DNA of 6,845 nt, taken from the NCBI GenBank assembly GCA_964403185.1, contig CAYOFK010000150.1, positions 1 through 6,845 on the forward strand, given 5' to 3'. A program made the position numbers and the translations under genes. Below, piece after piece: positions 1 to 6,451 of the stretch (within the stretch, counting starts at the first letter, position 1; each line of letters starts with the position of its first letter). Below the pieces are notes generated by a model. That model ran no database searches. It was given only the letters and a program-made list of their open reading frames with translations, and was not told where the DNA came from. This DNA is from CAYOFK01 sp964403185 (lineage in GTDB: Bacteria > Bacteroidota > Bacteroidia > Bacteroidales > VadinHA17).

Positions 1-242
1 TGGAAAAGAAGGGATTTGTGGATCATAAATCCTATGGCACTACCTATGAATATTTTCCGCTGGTTTCAAAGGAGGAATATACAAAATTTCATTTCGGAGA
101 ATTTATGGAAAAGTATTTTAATAGTTCATTCTCGCAACTGGCCTCATTTTTTACCAGAGAGAATAAGCTTACCATGAAAGATCTGGAGGAACTGATGAAT
201 GAGGTCAGGAAGAAAATAAATGGAAAGGAGGAAGGAGCATGA
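1..242 (+). CDS. BlaI/MecI/CopY-family transcriptional repressor, C-terminal part (5' end outside window)
   Basis: The reading frame is already open at the window edge and runs to TGA at 240-242, giving about 80 residues. The first visible residues, EKKGFV followed by a Tyr-rich strand and FPLVSKEEY, match the winged-helix wing and linker of the BlaI/MecI family. The rest (FMEKYF, LASFF, LTMKDLEELMNEV) matches the helical C-terminal dimerisation region. The DNA-recognition helices lie upstream and cannot be seen. Family members are cytoplasmic dimers that repress their own operon until cleaved after signalling by a BlaR1/MecR1-type M56 membrane peptidase. The stop overlaps the next start codon (ATGA), the usual layout for this operon, but the partner gene here is gutted. 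The GTG at 18 lies inside the domain and is not the true start. Family assignment is fairly secure; target genes and inducer are unknown. Confidence 0.85.
   Translation, partial: EKKGFVDHKSYGTTYEYFPLVSKEEYTKFHFGEFMEKYFNSSFSQLASFFTRENKLTMKDLEELMNEVRKKINGKEEGA
225..231 (+). promoter_or_regulatory. Shine-Dalgarno-like AAGGAGG before the ATG at 239
   Basis: AAGGAGG ends 7 nt before the ATG at 239 and lies within the last codons of the repressor gene. Bacteroidota generally make little use of Shine-Dalgarno pairing, so a perfect core here is unusual. It may be incidental to the Lys/Glu-rich codons. It supports 239 as the original start of the downstream sensor gene. Confidence 0.4.
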
Positions 243-542
243 GTTCATTTACCATTTATTTTATGCAAACAGGCCCTGAGTGAATACATTTCTTCTCATA
301 TAAACTATCCCCGGAAGGCCAGGAAAAACAGTACTAAAGGAAAGGTTTATGTCAACTTTACGGTGGATGAGACCGGCAATATAAAAGATGTTTATGTGGA
401 AAAGAGCAAATGCATTGATCCTGACCTTGATAAAGAAGCGGTCCGCATCATCTCCGGGATGCCAAAATGGAAACCCAGGGAGCAGAGGGGGAAAGCAGTT
501 CCGGTAGAGCTATCTGTACCGGTAGAGTTCATACTGAAATAA
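239..542 (+). pseudogene. Remnant of M56 (BlaR1/MecR1-like) sensor peptidase gene: start codons plus TonB-like C-terminal domain
   Basis: From ATG 239 the frame reads MSSFTIYFMQTGPE and stops at TGA 281-283. The opening resembles the start of the first membrane segment of Bacteroidota M56 peptidases. From about 267 another frame (the repressor's frame) reads KQALSEYISSHINYP and continues to TAA 540-542. About 89 residues match a complete TonB C-terminal domain, including GKVYVNFTVDETGNIKDV, a DPDLDKEAVRII helix and MPKWKPREQRGKAV. M56 proteins of this phylum often carry such a tail. The membrane segments, the HExxH zinc site and the linker are absent. The tail frame has no ATG, GTG or TTG before GTG 363, which is inside the domain. 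The simplest reading is a large internal deletion that also shifted the frame. Alternatives are a +1 frameshift product of about 100 residues or an assembly error. The intact protein would normally sense a signal and trigger BlaI cleavage. Confidence 0.75.
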
Positions 543-559
543 TATTTCAAAAAGAAGCT

Positions 560-583
560 CGCTCCTTACGGGCCGACGGAGTG
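560..583 (+). repeat. Small stem-loop just after the sensor-gene remnant
   Basis: CGCTCC (560-565) pairs with GGAGTG (578-583), six pairs including one G-T, around a 12-nt loop. It begins 18 nt after the TAA at 540-542. No T-run follows, so it is not a standard intrinsic terminator, though it sits where one would be expected. Confidence 0.35.
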
Positions 584-598
584 TTATGATTATAGTGC

Positions 599-639
599 CT
601 GATTGCCATAATAATTCTTCATACAGTATTGGCAGTTGG
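599..639 (+). repeat. Stem-loop with ten-pair stem
   Basis: Positions 599-608 pair with 630-639 (CCTGATTGCCA-like arm against TGGCAGTTGG). There are ten consecutive pairs, three of which are G-T wobbles that would form only in plus-strand RNA. The loop is AT-rich, about 21 nt. Function unknown. Confidence 0.35.
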
Positions 640-641
640 AT

Positions 642-672
642 CCGGTCCGCCCGCTTCCTGCGGTCAGACCGG
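642..672. repeat. GC-rich hairpin between convergent genes
   Basis: CCGGTC (642-647) pairs with GACCGG (667-672). Inside, after a 3x3 internal loop, CCGC (651-654) pairs with GCGG (660-663) around a TTCCT loop. It is stable on either strand but has no following T-run. It lies between the end of the sensor remnant (542) and the end of the aminotransferase gene (760), so a bidirectional transcription-ending role is possible but not shown. Confidence 0.5.
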
Positions 673-682
673 TAAAGAGAGG

Positions 683-737
683 GGCGCCAGTGAACGATAA
701 TCTGCCTGAACGCTGCAAGCCTGCCACCACTGGCACC
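683..737 (-). repeat. Inverted repeat downstream of the aminotransferase gene
   Basis: GGCGCCAGTG (683-692) and CACTGGCACC (728-737) are inverted copies with one difference. In minus-strand RNA that difference becomes a G-U pair, giving a ten-pair stem. The 35-nt spacer contains part of a smaller competing stem, TGCCA/TGGCA (722-726/731-735). The structure starts 22 nt past the aminotransferase stop in its direction of transcription. It could be part of a 3' end, but there is no U-tract. Confidence 0.4.
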
Positions 738-759
738 GGGTTCATCAATAAGAAGGGAC

Positions 760-1959
760 TTACAATGTGTTACCCGGGTAGGCTTTAATGCCTTCTTCAA
801 GGCACTTCATTGCTTTTTTAAGGTGTTCAATCTTTAGTACGTAGGCGATGCGCACTTCCTGTTTTCCAAGTCCGGGAGTGGCATAAAAACCTGAGGCAGG
901 AGCCATCATAACGGTTTGGTTCTCAAACTCAAAATCACTAAGCAACCACTGGCAGAACGTATCCGCATCATCCACGGGAAGGCGGGTAATGGTATAAAAA
1001 GCGCCCCCGGGCATTGGACATTTAACACCGGGTATTTTATTAAGTGCTTCCACCATATAGTTGCGCCTGCTGATATACTCCTTATAAACCCGCTCAAAAT
1101 ATTCGGGGGGTGCATCCAAAGAAGCCTCCCCGGCTACCTGTCCGAACGAGGGGGGACTCAACCGGGCCTGTGCAAATTTCAGGGCAGTATCAATGATGTC
1201 CCTGTTTCTGGTTACAAGGGCTCCGATACGGGTGCCACAGGAACTGTAGCGTTTTGAAACAGAATCTATCATGACCACCTTCTGTTCAATCCCTTTAAGC
1301 AGCATGGTGGAATAATGGATTTGACCGTCGTAGCAGAATTCCCTGTAAACTTCATCGGCAAAGAGGTAGAGGTCGTGCTTTTTCACAACATCGGCCAGCT
1401 GTTCCAATTCTTCTTTTGAATACAAATAGCCGGTGGGATTGTTTGGATTGCAAATCAGTATGCCCCGTGTTGCAGAAGTGACTTTTTTCTCCAGTTCTTC
1501 TATCGGAGGGAGTGCAAATCCACTCTCAATGGTTGAGGTAACCGGGATGATCTTTACACCGGCAGAGATTGCAAAACCATTGTAGTTGGTATAGAAAGGT
1601 TCGGGAATGATGATCTCATTCCCCGGATTGAAACAACTTAGCAGGGAGAATACTATGGCTTCTGACCCGCCGGTAGTGATCAGCAGTTGGTTGTGGTCAA
1701 CATCGATACCAATGTTCCGGTAAAAAGCTGACAGTTTCCTGCGGTAGGATTCATTCCCGGCAGAATGGCTGTATTCAACTACTTCCTGGCTGAAATTCCG
1801 CACCGCACTCAGGGCAACCTCCGGGGTGGGAATGTCAGGCTGTCCAATGTTTAAATGATAGACCTTCCTTCCTTTTTTTTTGGCTTCTTCAGCAAAAGGA
1901 ACCAGTTTGCGGATTGGTGAGGCAGGCATGGTCATTCCTCTTTCAGAGATTGAAGGCAT
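760..1959 (-). CDS. Class I/II PLP-dependent aminotransferase (aspartate aminotransferase fold type I)
   Basis: The 399-residue product is a full-length cytoplasmic fold-type I aminotransferase that moves an amino group between an amino acid and a 2-oxo acid using pyridoxal phosphate. Visible landmarks are NIGQPD (37-42), which contacts substrate; TTGGSEA (95-101) at the cofactor phosphate; NPNNPTG (171-177); ADEVY (201-205), with Asp202 for the pyridine nitrogen and Tyr205; SVSKRYSSCGTRIG, with Schiff-base Lys236 and phosphate-binding Arg244; and Arg370 in EVRIAY for the substrate alpha-carboxylate. The start at 1959 gives MPSISERGMTMPASPIRK, the N-terminus I expect for Bacteroidota relatives, and a -7 element lies suitably upstream. 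Met9 and Met11 are less likely starts. The gene diverges from valS and converges on the sensor remnant. Substrate preference (Asp, aromatic or other) cannot be read from the sequence, so no symbol is given. Confidence 0.93.
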   Translation of the reverse strand: MPSISERGMTMPASPIRKLVPFAEEAKKKGRKVYHLNIGQPDIPTPEVALSAVRNFSQEVVEYSHSAGNESYRRKLSAFYRNIGIDVDHNQLLITTGGSEAIVFSLLSCFNPGNEIIIPEPFYTNYNGFAISAGVKIIPVTSTIESGFALPPIEELEKKVTSATRGILICNPNNPTGYLYSKEELEQLADVVKKHDLYLFADEVYREFCYDGQIHYSTMLLKGIEQKVVMIDSVSKRYSSCGTRIGALVTRNRDIIDTALKFAQARLSPPSFGQVAGEASLDAPPEYFERVYKEYISRRNYMVEALNKIPGVKCPMPGGAFYTITRLPVDDADTFCQWLLSDFEFENQTVMMAPASGFYATPGLGKQEVRIAYVLKIEHLKKAMKCLEEGIKAYPGNTL

Positions 1960-1984
1960 GATGATGATTGAATTAGATATTCAT

Positions 1985-1996
1985 TTTTCCGGAAAA
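1985..1996. promoter_or_regulatory. Perfect 12-bp palindrome TTTTCCGGAAAA, candidate operator
   Basis: TTTTCCGGAAAA is its own reverse complement. It lies between the proposed -7 element of the aminotransferase promoter (2009-2016, minus strand) and its start codon at 1959, overlapping the first part of the likely leader. That is a typical place for a repressor site bound by a dimer. No regulator is identified in the window. Confidence 0.35.
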
Positions 1997-2008
1997 GAAT
2001 AAAGTACA

Positions 2009-2016
2009 CAAAGTTA
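2009..2016 (-). promoter_or_regulatory. Bacteroidota-type -7 promoter element for the aminotransferase gene
   Basis: The minus strand reads TAACTTTG here, an exact fit to TAnnTTTG, the -7 element of the Bacteroidota primary sigma factor. Transcription would start near 2002, leaving a leader of about 43 nt before the ATG at 1959. The -33 TTG is not clear; a TTC lies about 17 nt upstream. Confidence 0.55.
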
Positions 2017-2049
2017 GTCAGGATGGGCTTATTGAACTATGTTTAATAT

Positions 2050-2061
2050 CATATATATATG
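2050..2061. repeat. Perfect palindrome CATATATATATG in the divergent promoter region
   Basis: A run of five AT dinucleotides is flanked by C and G to make a 12-bp palindrome. It lies about 12 nt upstream of the proposed valS -7 element, where the -33 element would be partly expected. It may aid DNA melting or simply be low-complexity sequence. Confidence 0.3.
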
Positions 2062-2072
2062 TTTAAATTGAT

Positions 2073-2080
2073 TATTTTTG
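2073..2080 (+). promoter_or_regulatory. Bacteroidota-type -7 promoter element for valS
   Basis: TATTTTTG fits TAnnTTTG exactly. Transcription would begin around 2086-2090, about 35 nt before the ATG at 2122. This makes the in-frame ATG at 2059 unusable, since it would not be in the transcript. No good -33 TTTG is seen at the usual distance. The leader is too short for a T-box or other tRNA-sensing element. Confidence 0.55.
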
Positions 2081-2121
2081 CAGGATTACAAACAGACCGT
2101 TTTAATGAACGTGCTCAATTC

Positions 2122-4752
2122 ATGAATATTCCTTCAAAATACGATCCCGGAAAAACAGAGGATAAATGGTATGCCTACTGGATGGATCAGGATTTTTTTA
2201 AGTCGGAACCCGACGGCCGTGAATCTTATACCATAGTAATTCCACCTCCCAATGTCACCGGTGTTTTACATATGGGGCACATGCTGAATAATACCATTCA
2301 GGACATTCTCATCAGGAGGGCCCGGATGGGGGGGAAGAATGCACTTTGGGTCCCGGGTACCGATCATGCTTCTATTGCCACAGAAGCAAGGGTTGTAGCC
2401 AAATTAAAGGAGGAGGGAAAAGACAAATCAAAAATGTCACGGGAAGAATTCCTGGAGCATGCCTGGGACTGGCGTGAAAAGCATGGGGGGATCATTCTTG
2501 AGCAACTGAGAAAGTTGGGAGCCTCCTGTGACTGGAGCCGTACAAAATTCACCATGGATCCTGATATGTCGGAAAGTGTTTTGCAGGTCTTTGTTGATTT
2601 GTACAACAAAGGATTGATATACAGGGGGATTCGAATGGTGAACTGGGACCCTCAGGCGCAGACTGCCGTTTCTGACGAGGAAGTTATTTACAAAGAAGTG
2701 GATTCTAAACTGTACTATATACGCTACAGGATTGAAGGGGAAAACGATCATGTTACTATCGCAACCACCCGGCCTGAAACCATCCTGGGTGATACGGCGG
2801 TGTGCGTCCATCCTGAAGATGACCGGTTCAGGCACCTGCATGGAAAAACCGTCATCATTCCCCTGGTGGACCGGCCTGTGCCAATGATCACCGATGATTA
2901 TGTAGATCGTGAATTTGGCACCGGGGCATTAAAGATCACTCCTGCTCACGACGAGCACGACTACGACATTGGGTTGCGGCATGGACTCGATTCCATACAT
3001 ATCTTTAACGACGATGGAACTTTAAGCGATCAGGCCCTGTTGTTTGTTGGGAAAGACCGCTTTGAGGCTCGCCGGTTGATCACCGCCGAGCTGGATAAAA
3101 AAGGATACTTGGTAAAGGTTGAGGATTATGTTAATAAAGTGGGCTATTCAGAAAGGACGAATGCCGTTATTGAACCAAAACTATCGGTACAATGGTTTTT
3201 GAAAATGAAGGAACTGGCTGCACCGGCCTTGCAAAGTATCAATAACGGTTCTGTAAAACTGGTGCCTCCAAAGTATAAAAATATTTACAGGCACTGGATG
3301 GAAAATGTCCGCGATTGGTGCATCTCCAGGCAATTGTGGTGGGGGCACCGCATCCCGGCCTGGCATTTACCTGATTCACAGGATTTTATTGTGGCCATGA
3401 ATGAAGATGAAGCACTTGAGAAAGCCCGCCTTAAGTCAGGGAATCAGGAACTTGCCTTAAGTGATCTCAGGCAGGATGAAGATGTATTGGATACCTGGTT
3501 TTCTTCGTGGCTGTGGCCCATTTCTGTTTTTGATGGCATCCGGAACCCGGAGAATGCCGATTTTAAATATTATTATCCCACCAGCGATCTGGTTACGGCT
3601 CCTGAAATCCTCTTTTTCTGGGTGGCAAGAATGATCATGGCCGGTTTTGAGTACACCGGAAAGAAACCTTTTCATAATGTGTACCTTACCGGGATTGTCC
3701 GTGACAAGCTGGGACGAAAAATGTCAAAATCACTGGGCAACTCACCCGATCCGATTGAGCTCATTGAGAAACATGGAGCCGATGGTGTCAGAGTGGGCAT
3801 GTTGCTGTGTTCTCCTGCCGGAGGAGATCTATTGTTTGATGAAAGCCTCCTTGAGCAGGGACGGAATTTTGGAAATAAGATATGGAACGCTTTCAGACTG
3901 GTGAAATCATGGAAAACCGATCCTGAGTTACCACAACCGGAAGCATCCGGGATGGCCATCAACTGGTTTAAGGAAAAATTGAATGAATCCCTGGCTTTGC
4001 TTGAAGATCAGTTTTCAAGGTACCGTCTTTCAGAAGCCCTGATGAATGTGTATAAACTCTTCTGGGATGAATTTTCTTCCTGGTATCTTGAGATGGTTAA
4101 ACCAGCGTATGGAGAAGCTATGGATCAGGCAACCCATGAGGCAACAAAAGGGTTTCTGGAAACTCTTTTAAAGATACTGCATCCTTTCATGCCTTTTATA
4201 ACCGAAGAGATCTGGCATTTACTGAAAGAGAGAAGACCCGGGGAAAGCATCATGAATACAGGGATGCCCGTCTCCGGGAAATTTGATTCTGGCTGTCTTG
4301 CGAGATTTGAGAAAACCAAGGAAGCCATCAGCGCCATTCGATCCGTCAGGAAAGAAAAAAAAATTCCGCTGAAAGATCCGCTCAGCCTCATGGTATGTGA
4401 AGATGAAGCAGCTTTTGATAACCGCTTCGGATCAATACTCAAAAAAATGGGAAACCTTTCGGAGATCACTTTTGTTAAAGACAAACCCGGGAATGCGGTT
4501 TCGTTTATTGTAAAAACCACGGAGTACTTCATCCGTCTTGGGGATAAAATGAATGTGGCGGAGGAAATGGAAAAACTCAAAAAAGAACTGGAATACACCC
4601 GTGGTTTTCTGGCTTCTGTTTTGAAGAAACTGAACAACCAGCGGTTTATTAAAAATGCCCCTGAAACTGTAGTGAAGATGGAATTGGAAAAGAAAATGGA
4701 CGCAGAGATCCGCATTAAAACCCTGACTGAAAGAATCGCCAGTCTGAAATAA
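2122..4752 (+). CDS. valS: Valine--tRNA ligase
   Basis: The 876-residue cytoplasmic class I synthetase joins valine to tRNA-Val and edits mischarged threonine. The catalytic fold carries PPPNVTGVLHMGH (HIGH motif 50-53), GTDHASIATEA (79-89) and GRKMSKS (KMSKS 533-537). The inserted editing domain shows ATTRPETILGDTAV (214-227) and TPAHDEHDYD (273-282). WCISRQLWWGHRIPAW (399-414) and DVLDTWFSSWLWP follow on return to the catalytic core. An alpha-helical anticodon-binding domain includes HPFMPFITEEIWH (687-699). Residues from about 810 to 876 form the Lys/Glu-rich C-terminal coiled coil of ValRS. Length is normal. The start was placed at 2122, giving MNIPSKYDPGKTEDKWYAYW, because family similarity begins there. 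An in-frame ATG at 2059 lies upstream of the probable transcription start and would add 21 unrelated residues. No frameshift or missing motif is seen. glnA follows in the same direction after 94 nt. Confidence 0.97.
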   Translation: MNIPSKYDPGKTEDKWYAYWMDQDFFKSEPDGRESYTIVIPPPNVTGVLHMGHMLNNTIQDILIRRARMGGKNALWVPGTDHASIATEARVVAKLKEEGKDKSKMSREEFLEHAWDWREKHGGIILEQLRKLGASCDWSRTKFTMDPDMSESVLQVFVDLYNKGLIYRGIRMVNWDPQAQTAVSDEEVIYKEVDSKLYYIRYRIEGENDHVTIATTRPETILGDTAVCVHPEDDRFRHLHGKTVIIPLVDRPVPMITDDYVDREFGTGALKITPAHDEHDYDIGLRHGLDSIHIFNDDGTLSDQALLFVGKDRFEARRLITAELDKKGYLVKVEDYVNKVGYSERTNAVIEPKLSVQWFLKMKELAAPALQSINNGSVKLVPPKYKNIYRHWMENVRDWCISRQLWWGHRIPAWHLPDSQDFIVAMNEDEALEKARLKSGNQELALSDLRQDEDVLDTWFSSWLWPISVFDGIRNPENADFKYYYPTSDLVTAPEILFFWVARMIMAGFEYTGKKPFHNVYLTGIVRDKLGRKMSKSLGNSPDPIELIEKHGADGVRVGMLLCSPAGGDLLFDESLLEQGRNFGNKIWNAFRLVKSWKTDPELPQPEASGMAINWFKEKLNESLALLEDQFSRYRLSEALMNVYKLFWDEFSSWYLEMVKPAYGEAMDQATHEATKGFLETLLKILHPFMPFITEEIWHLLKERRPGESIMNTGMPVSGKFDSGCLARFEKTKEAISAIRSVRKEKKIPLKDPLSLMVCEDEAAFDNRFGSILKKMGNLSEITFVKDKPGNAVSFIVKTTEYFIRLGDKMNVAEEMEKLKKELEYTRGFLASVLKKLNNQRFIKNAPETVVKMELEKKMDAEIRIKTLTERIASLK

Positions 4753-4813
4753 GGGAGTGCTGCTAAACATGCTCTCAATTTCACAAATGTCCCAAATTAT
4801 ATTCTCATTTGAT

Positions 4814-4821
4814 TAATTTTA
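4814..4821 (+). promoter_or_regulatory. Possible weak -7 element for glnA
   Basis: TAATTTTA matches TAnnTTTG except for the last base. It would start transcription near 4828, about 19 nt before the ATG at 4847. No -33 element is evident. The 94-nt gap after valS has no strong hairpin with T-run, so read-through from valS is also possible. Confidence 0.25.
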
Positions 4822-4846
4822 TGCCCCTTATAAAATCCATAGCATT

Positions 4847-6358
4847 ATGAGACTAAATGAACAGGAAGCCATTCTCAATCCCAATGAACTTGTTAAGCAT
4901 TTAAAAAAACCTTCCGAAGAGTTTACCCGACGTGATATAATCAGGTTTGTACAGGACCAGGGCATCAGAATGTTGAATTTCCGTTACACGGCCGAAGACG
5001 GGAAATTAAAAACATTGAATTTTGTGATCAGCAGCCTTGAACATCTCGATAATATTTTATCATCAGGAGAGCGGGTTGATGGCTCCAGTTTATTTTCCTA
5101 TATTGAAGCAGGCCATAGTGACTTATATGTGGTTCCGCGATACAAAACAGCTTTTGTAAATCCTTTCACTGAAACACCCACCCTTGAAATATTGTGTTCA
5201 TTTTATACAGGTAGTGGAGAGCCTTATAAAGGAGCACCAGAATATGTTTTAAGAAAAGCACATGAAAAGTTTAAGGAAGAGACCGGTTTTACTTTTAAGG
5301 CACTGGGAGAACTGGAATATTATGTAAATTCCAGGTCGGCTAACTTATATCCCCTGCTGGACCAGAAAGGATATCATCAATCCAAACCCTTTTCAAAGTT
5401 TGAAGATCTACGCATTGAAGCCCTCGAATTACTTGCCAGGGCAGGTTGTAAAATCAAATACGGACATTCTGAAGTTGGTAGTTTTTCATTCGGCGGAGAA
5501 GATTTTGAACAGCATGAGATAGAATTTTTACCTGTAGATGTGGAAGATGCAGCTGACCAGATAATCCTTGCAAAGTGGATCCTGAGAATGTTGAGTTATA
5601 AGCATGGGGTTGAAGTCAGCTTTGCTCCTAAAATATCTGTTGGAAAGGCTGGTAGTGGCATGCATATACATATGCTGGTTGAAAAGAACGGTAAGAATGC
5701 TCTCGTAAGAAAGGGCGAACTCAGTGATACGGCCCATAAAATTATTGCAGGTATTTTAGATATTTCACCTGCACTTACAGCATTTGGAAATACCATACCC
5801 ATATCATATCTCCGTTTGGTACCCGACCAGGAAGCGCCAACAAGGATATGTTGGGGAGACCGTAACCGGTCAACCCTGATCAGGGTCCCTCTGGGTTGGC
5901 GGGGTGGCAGTCAAATGACAGTTGATGCCAATCCTTCAGAAAAGCGGGAACCTGAGCCGGGAGACAGCAAACAAACACTTGAATTCCGGGCTCCTGATGG
6001 GTCGGCCGATGTGTATAAACTTATGGCAGGCCTGGTCATTGGAGCCATGCATGGACTGAAAATGCCGGATGCTTTGCAAAAAGCAAAGGAATTATATGTG
6101 GATGTGAATATTTTTGAGGACCGGAATTCCAGGCGTTTGAAATCCCTGGCAAAGCTTCCGGCCTCCTGCTGTGAGTCGGCCGCAAGCCTCCAAAAACAAC
6201 GGGCTTTTTTTGAAAAGGATGGCTTGTTTCCACCTGAAGTCCTGGACTATGTGATCCATCATTTAAAATCCTATAATGACAAGAACCTCAGCGAAAGGCT
6301 TGAAGGTAAAAATGAGGAGATCCGTAAGCTGGTGAAGGAATACATTCATGTAATGTAA
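4847..6358 (+). CDS. glnA: Glutamine synthetase, type I family
   Basis: The 503-residue enzyme makes glutamine from glutamate, ammonia and ATP in the cytoplasm, normally as a dodecamer. The N-terminal beta-grasp domain holds DGSS (Asp78) and HSDL (Asp92), spaced 14 apart like Asp50 and Asp64 of the enterobacterial enzyme. The catalytic barrel carries metal ligands Glu155/Glu157 (GELEYY), Glu209 (HSEVG) and Glu224 (QHEIEF). It also has GSGMHIH with His273, the flap Glu329 (VPDQEAP), NRSTLIRVP (Arg341, Arg346) and LEFRAPDGSADVY (Glu379, Arg381). The classic GDNGSGMH loop reads GKAGSGMH. About 20 extra residues (about 351-376) sit between the NRS and EFR motifs. Both traits match the Bacteroidota subfamily as I remember it. 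The position matching the adenylylated Tyr of NLYDLP is Phe423 (VNIFED), so control by adenylylation is not expected. The start at 4847 is the first ATG of the frame. Confidence 0.95.
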   Translation: MRLNEQEAILNPNELVKHLKKPSEEFTRRDIIRFVQDQGIRMLNFRYTAEDGKLKTLNFVISSLEHLDNILSSGERVDGSSLFSYIEAGHSDLYVVPRYKTAFVNPFTETPTLEILCSFYTGSGEPYKGAPEYVLRKAHEKFKEETGFTFKALGELEYYVNSRSANLYPLLDQKGYHQSKPFSKFEDLRIEALELLARAGCKIKYGHSEVGSFSFGGEDFEQHEIEFLPVDVEDAADQIILAKWILRMLSYKHGVEVSFAPKISVGKAGSGMHIHMLVEKNGKNALVRKGELSDTAHKIIAGILDISPALTAFGNTIPISYLRLVPDQEAPTRICWGDRNRSTLIRVPLGWRGGSQMTVDANPSEKREPEPGDSKQTLEFRAPDGSADVYKLMAGLVIGAMHGLKMPDALQKAKELYVDVNIFEDRNSRRLKSLAKLPASCCESAASLQKQRAFFEKDGLFPPEVLDYVIHHLKSYNDKNLSERLEGKNEEIRKLVKEYIHVM

Positions 6359-6363
6359 AATAT

Positions 6364-6413
6364 GGCTCCAGGCGGTCCGACAGCTCAAACGTTCGGCGGA
6401 CGACGAAGGCTGG
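6364..6413. other. GC-rich intergenic patch after glnA
   Basis: About 68% G+C over 50 nt, starting 6 nt past the glnA stop and followed by strongly AT-rich DNA. It has only weak self-pairing (GTCCG 6375-6379 with CGGAC 6397-6401; CCAG 6368-6371 with CTGG 6410-6413) and no T-run after it. I see no gene in it. It may be part of a dispersed intergenic repeat or the 3' end of the glnA transcript. Confidence 0.35.
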
Positions 6414-6451
6414 TGTGACAATTACTAAATTCCATTACTTATTTCACGTCC

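Noticed and set aside
239..300. Programmed +1 frameshift joining the 14-codon start to the TonB-like domain at GAG-TGA
   Set aside because: The site does not resemble the known CTT-TGA type of shift, and the fused product would lack every sensor and protease part. A deletion explains the data better, though a frameshift is not excluded.
510..800. A 96-codon minus-strand open frame spanning the 543-759 gap
   Set aside because: It overlaps the aminotransferase C-terminus and the TonB-like tail in other frames. Its product is Arg-rich with no recognisable domain and coincides with hairpin-forming DNA, so it is probably chance.
2437..2841. A 134-codon minus-strand open frame
   Set aside because: It is fully antisense to the conserved catalytic and editing regions of valS and shows no domain.
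4753..4780. Hairpin after valS as a terminator (GGGAG with CTCTC)
   Set aside because: Pairing is short and imperfect with a long loop, and no T-run follows.
4125..4784. A 219-codon minus-strand open frame
   Set aside because: It lies antisense to the valS C-terminal coding region and its Ser/Phe-rich product is typical of the reverse complement of Lys/Glu-rich coding sequence.
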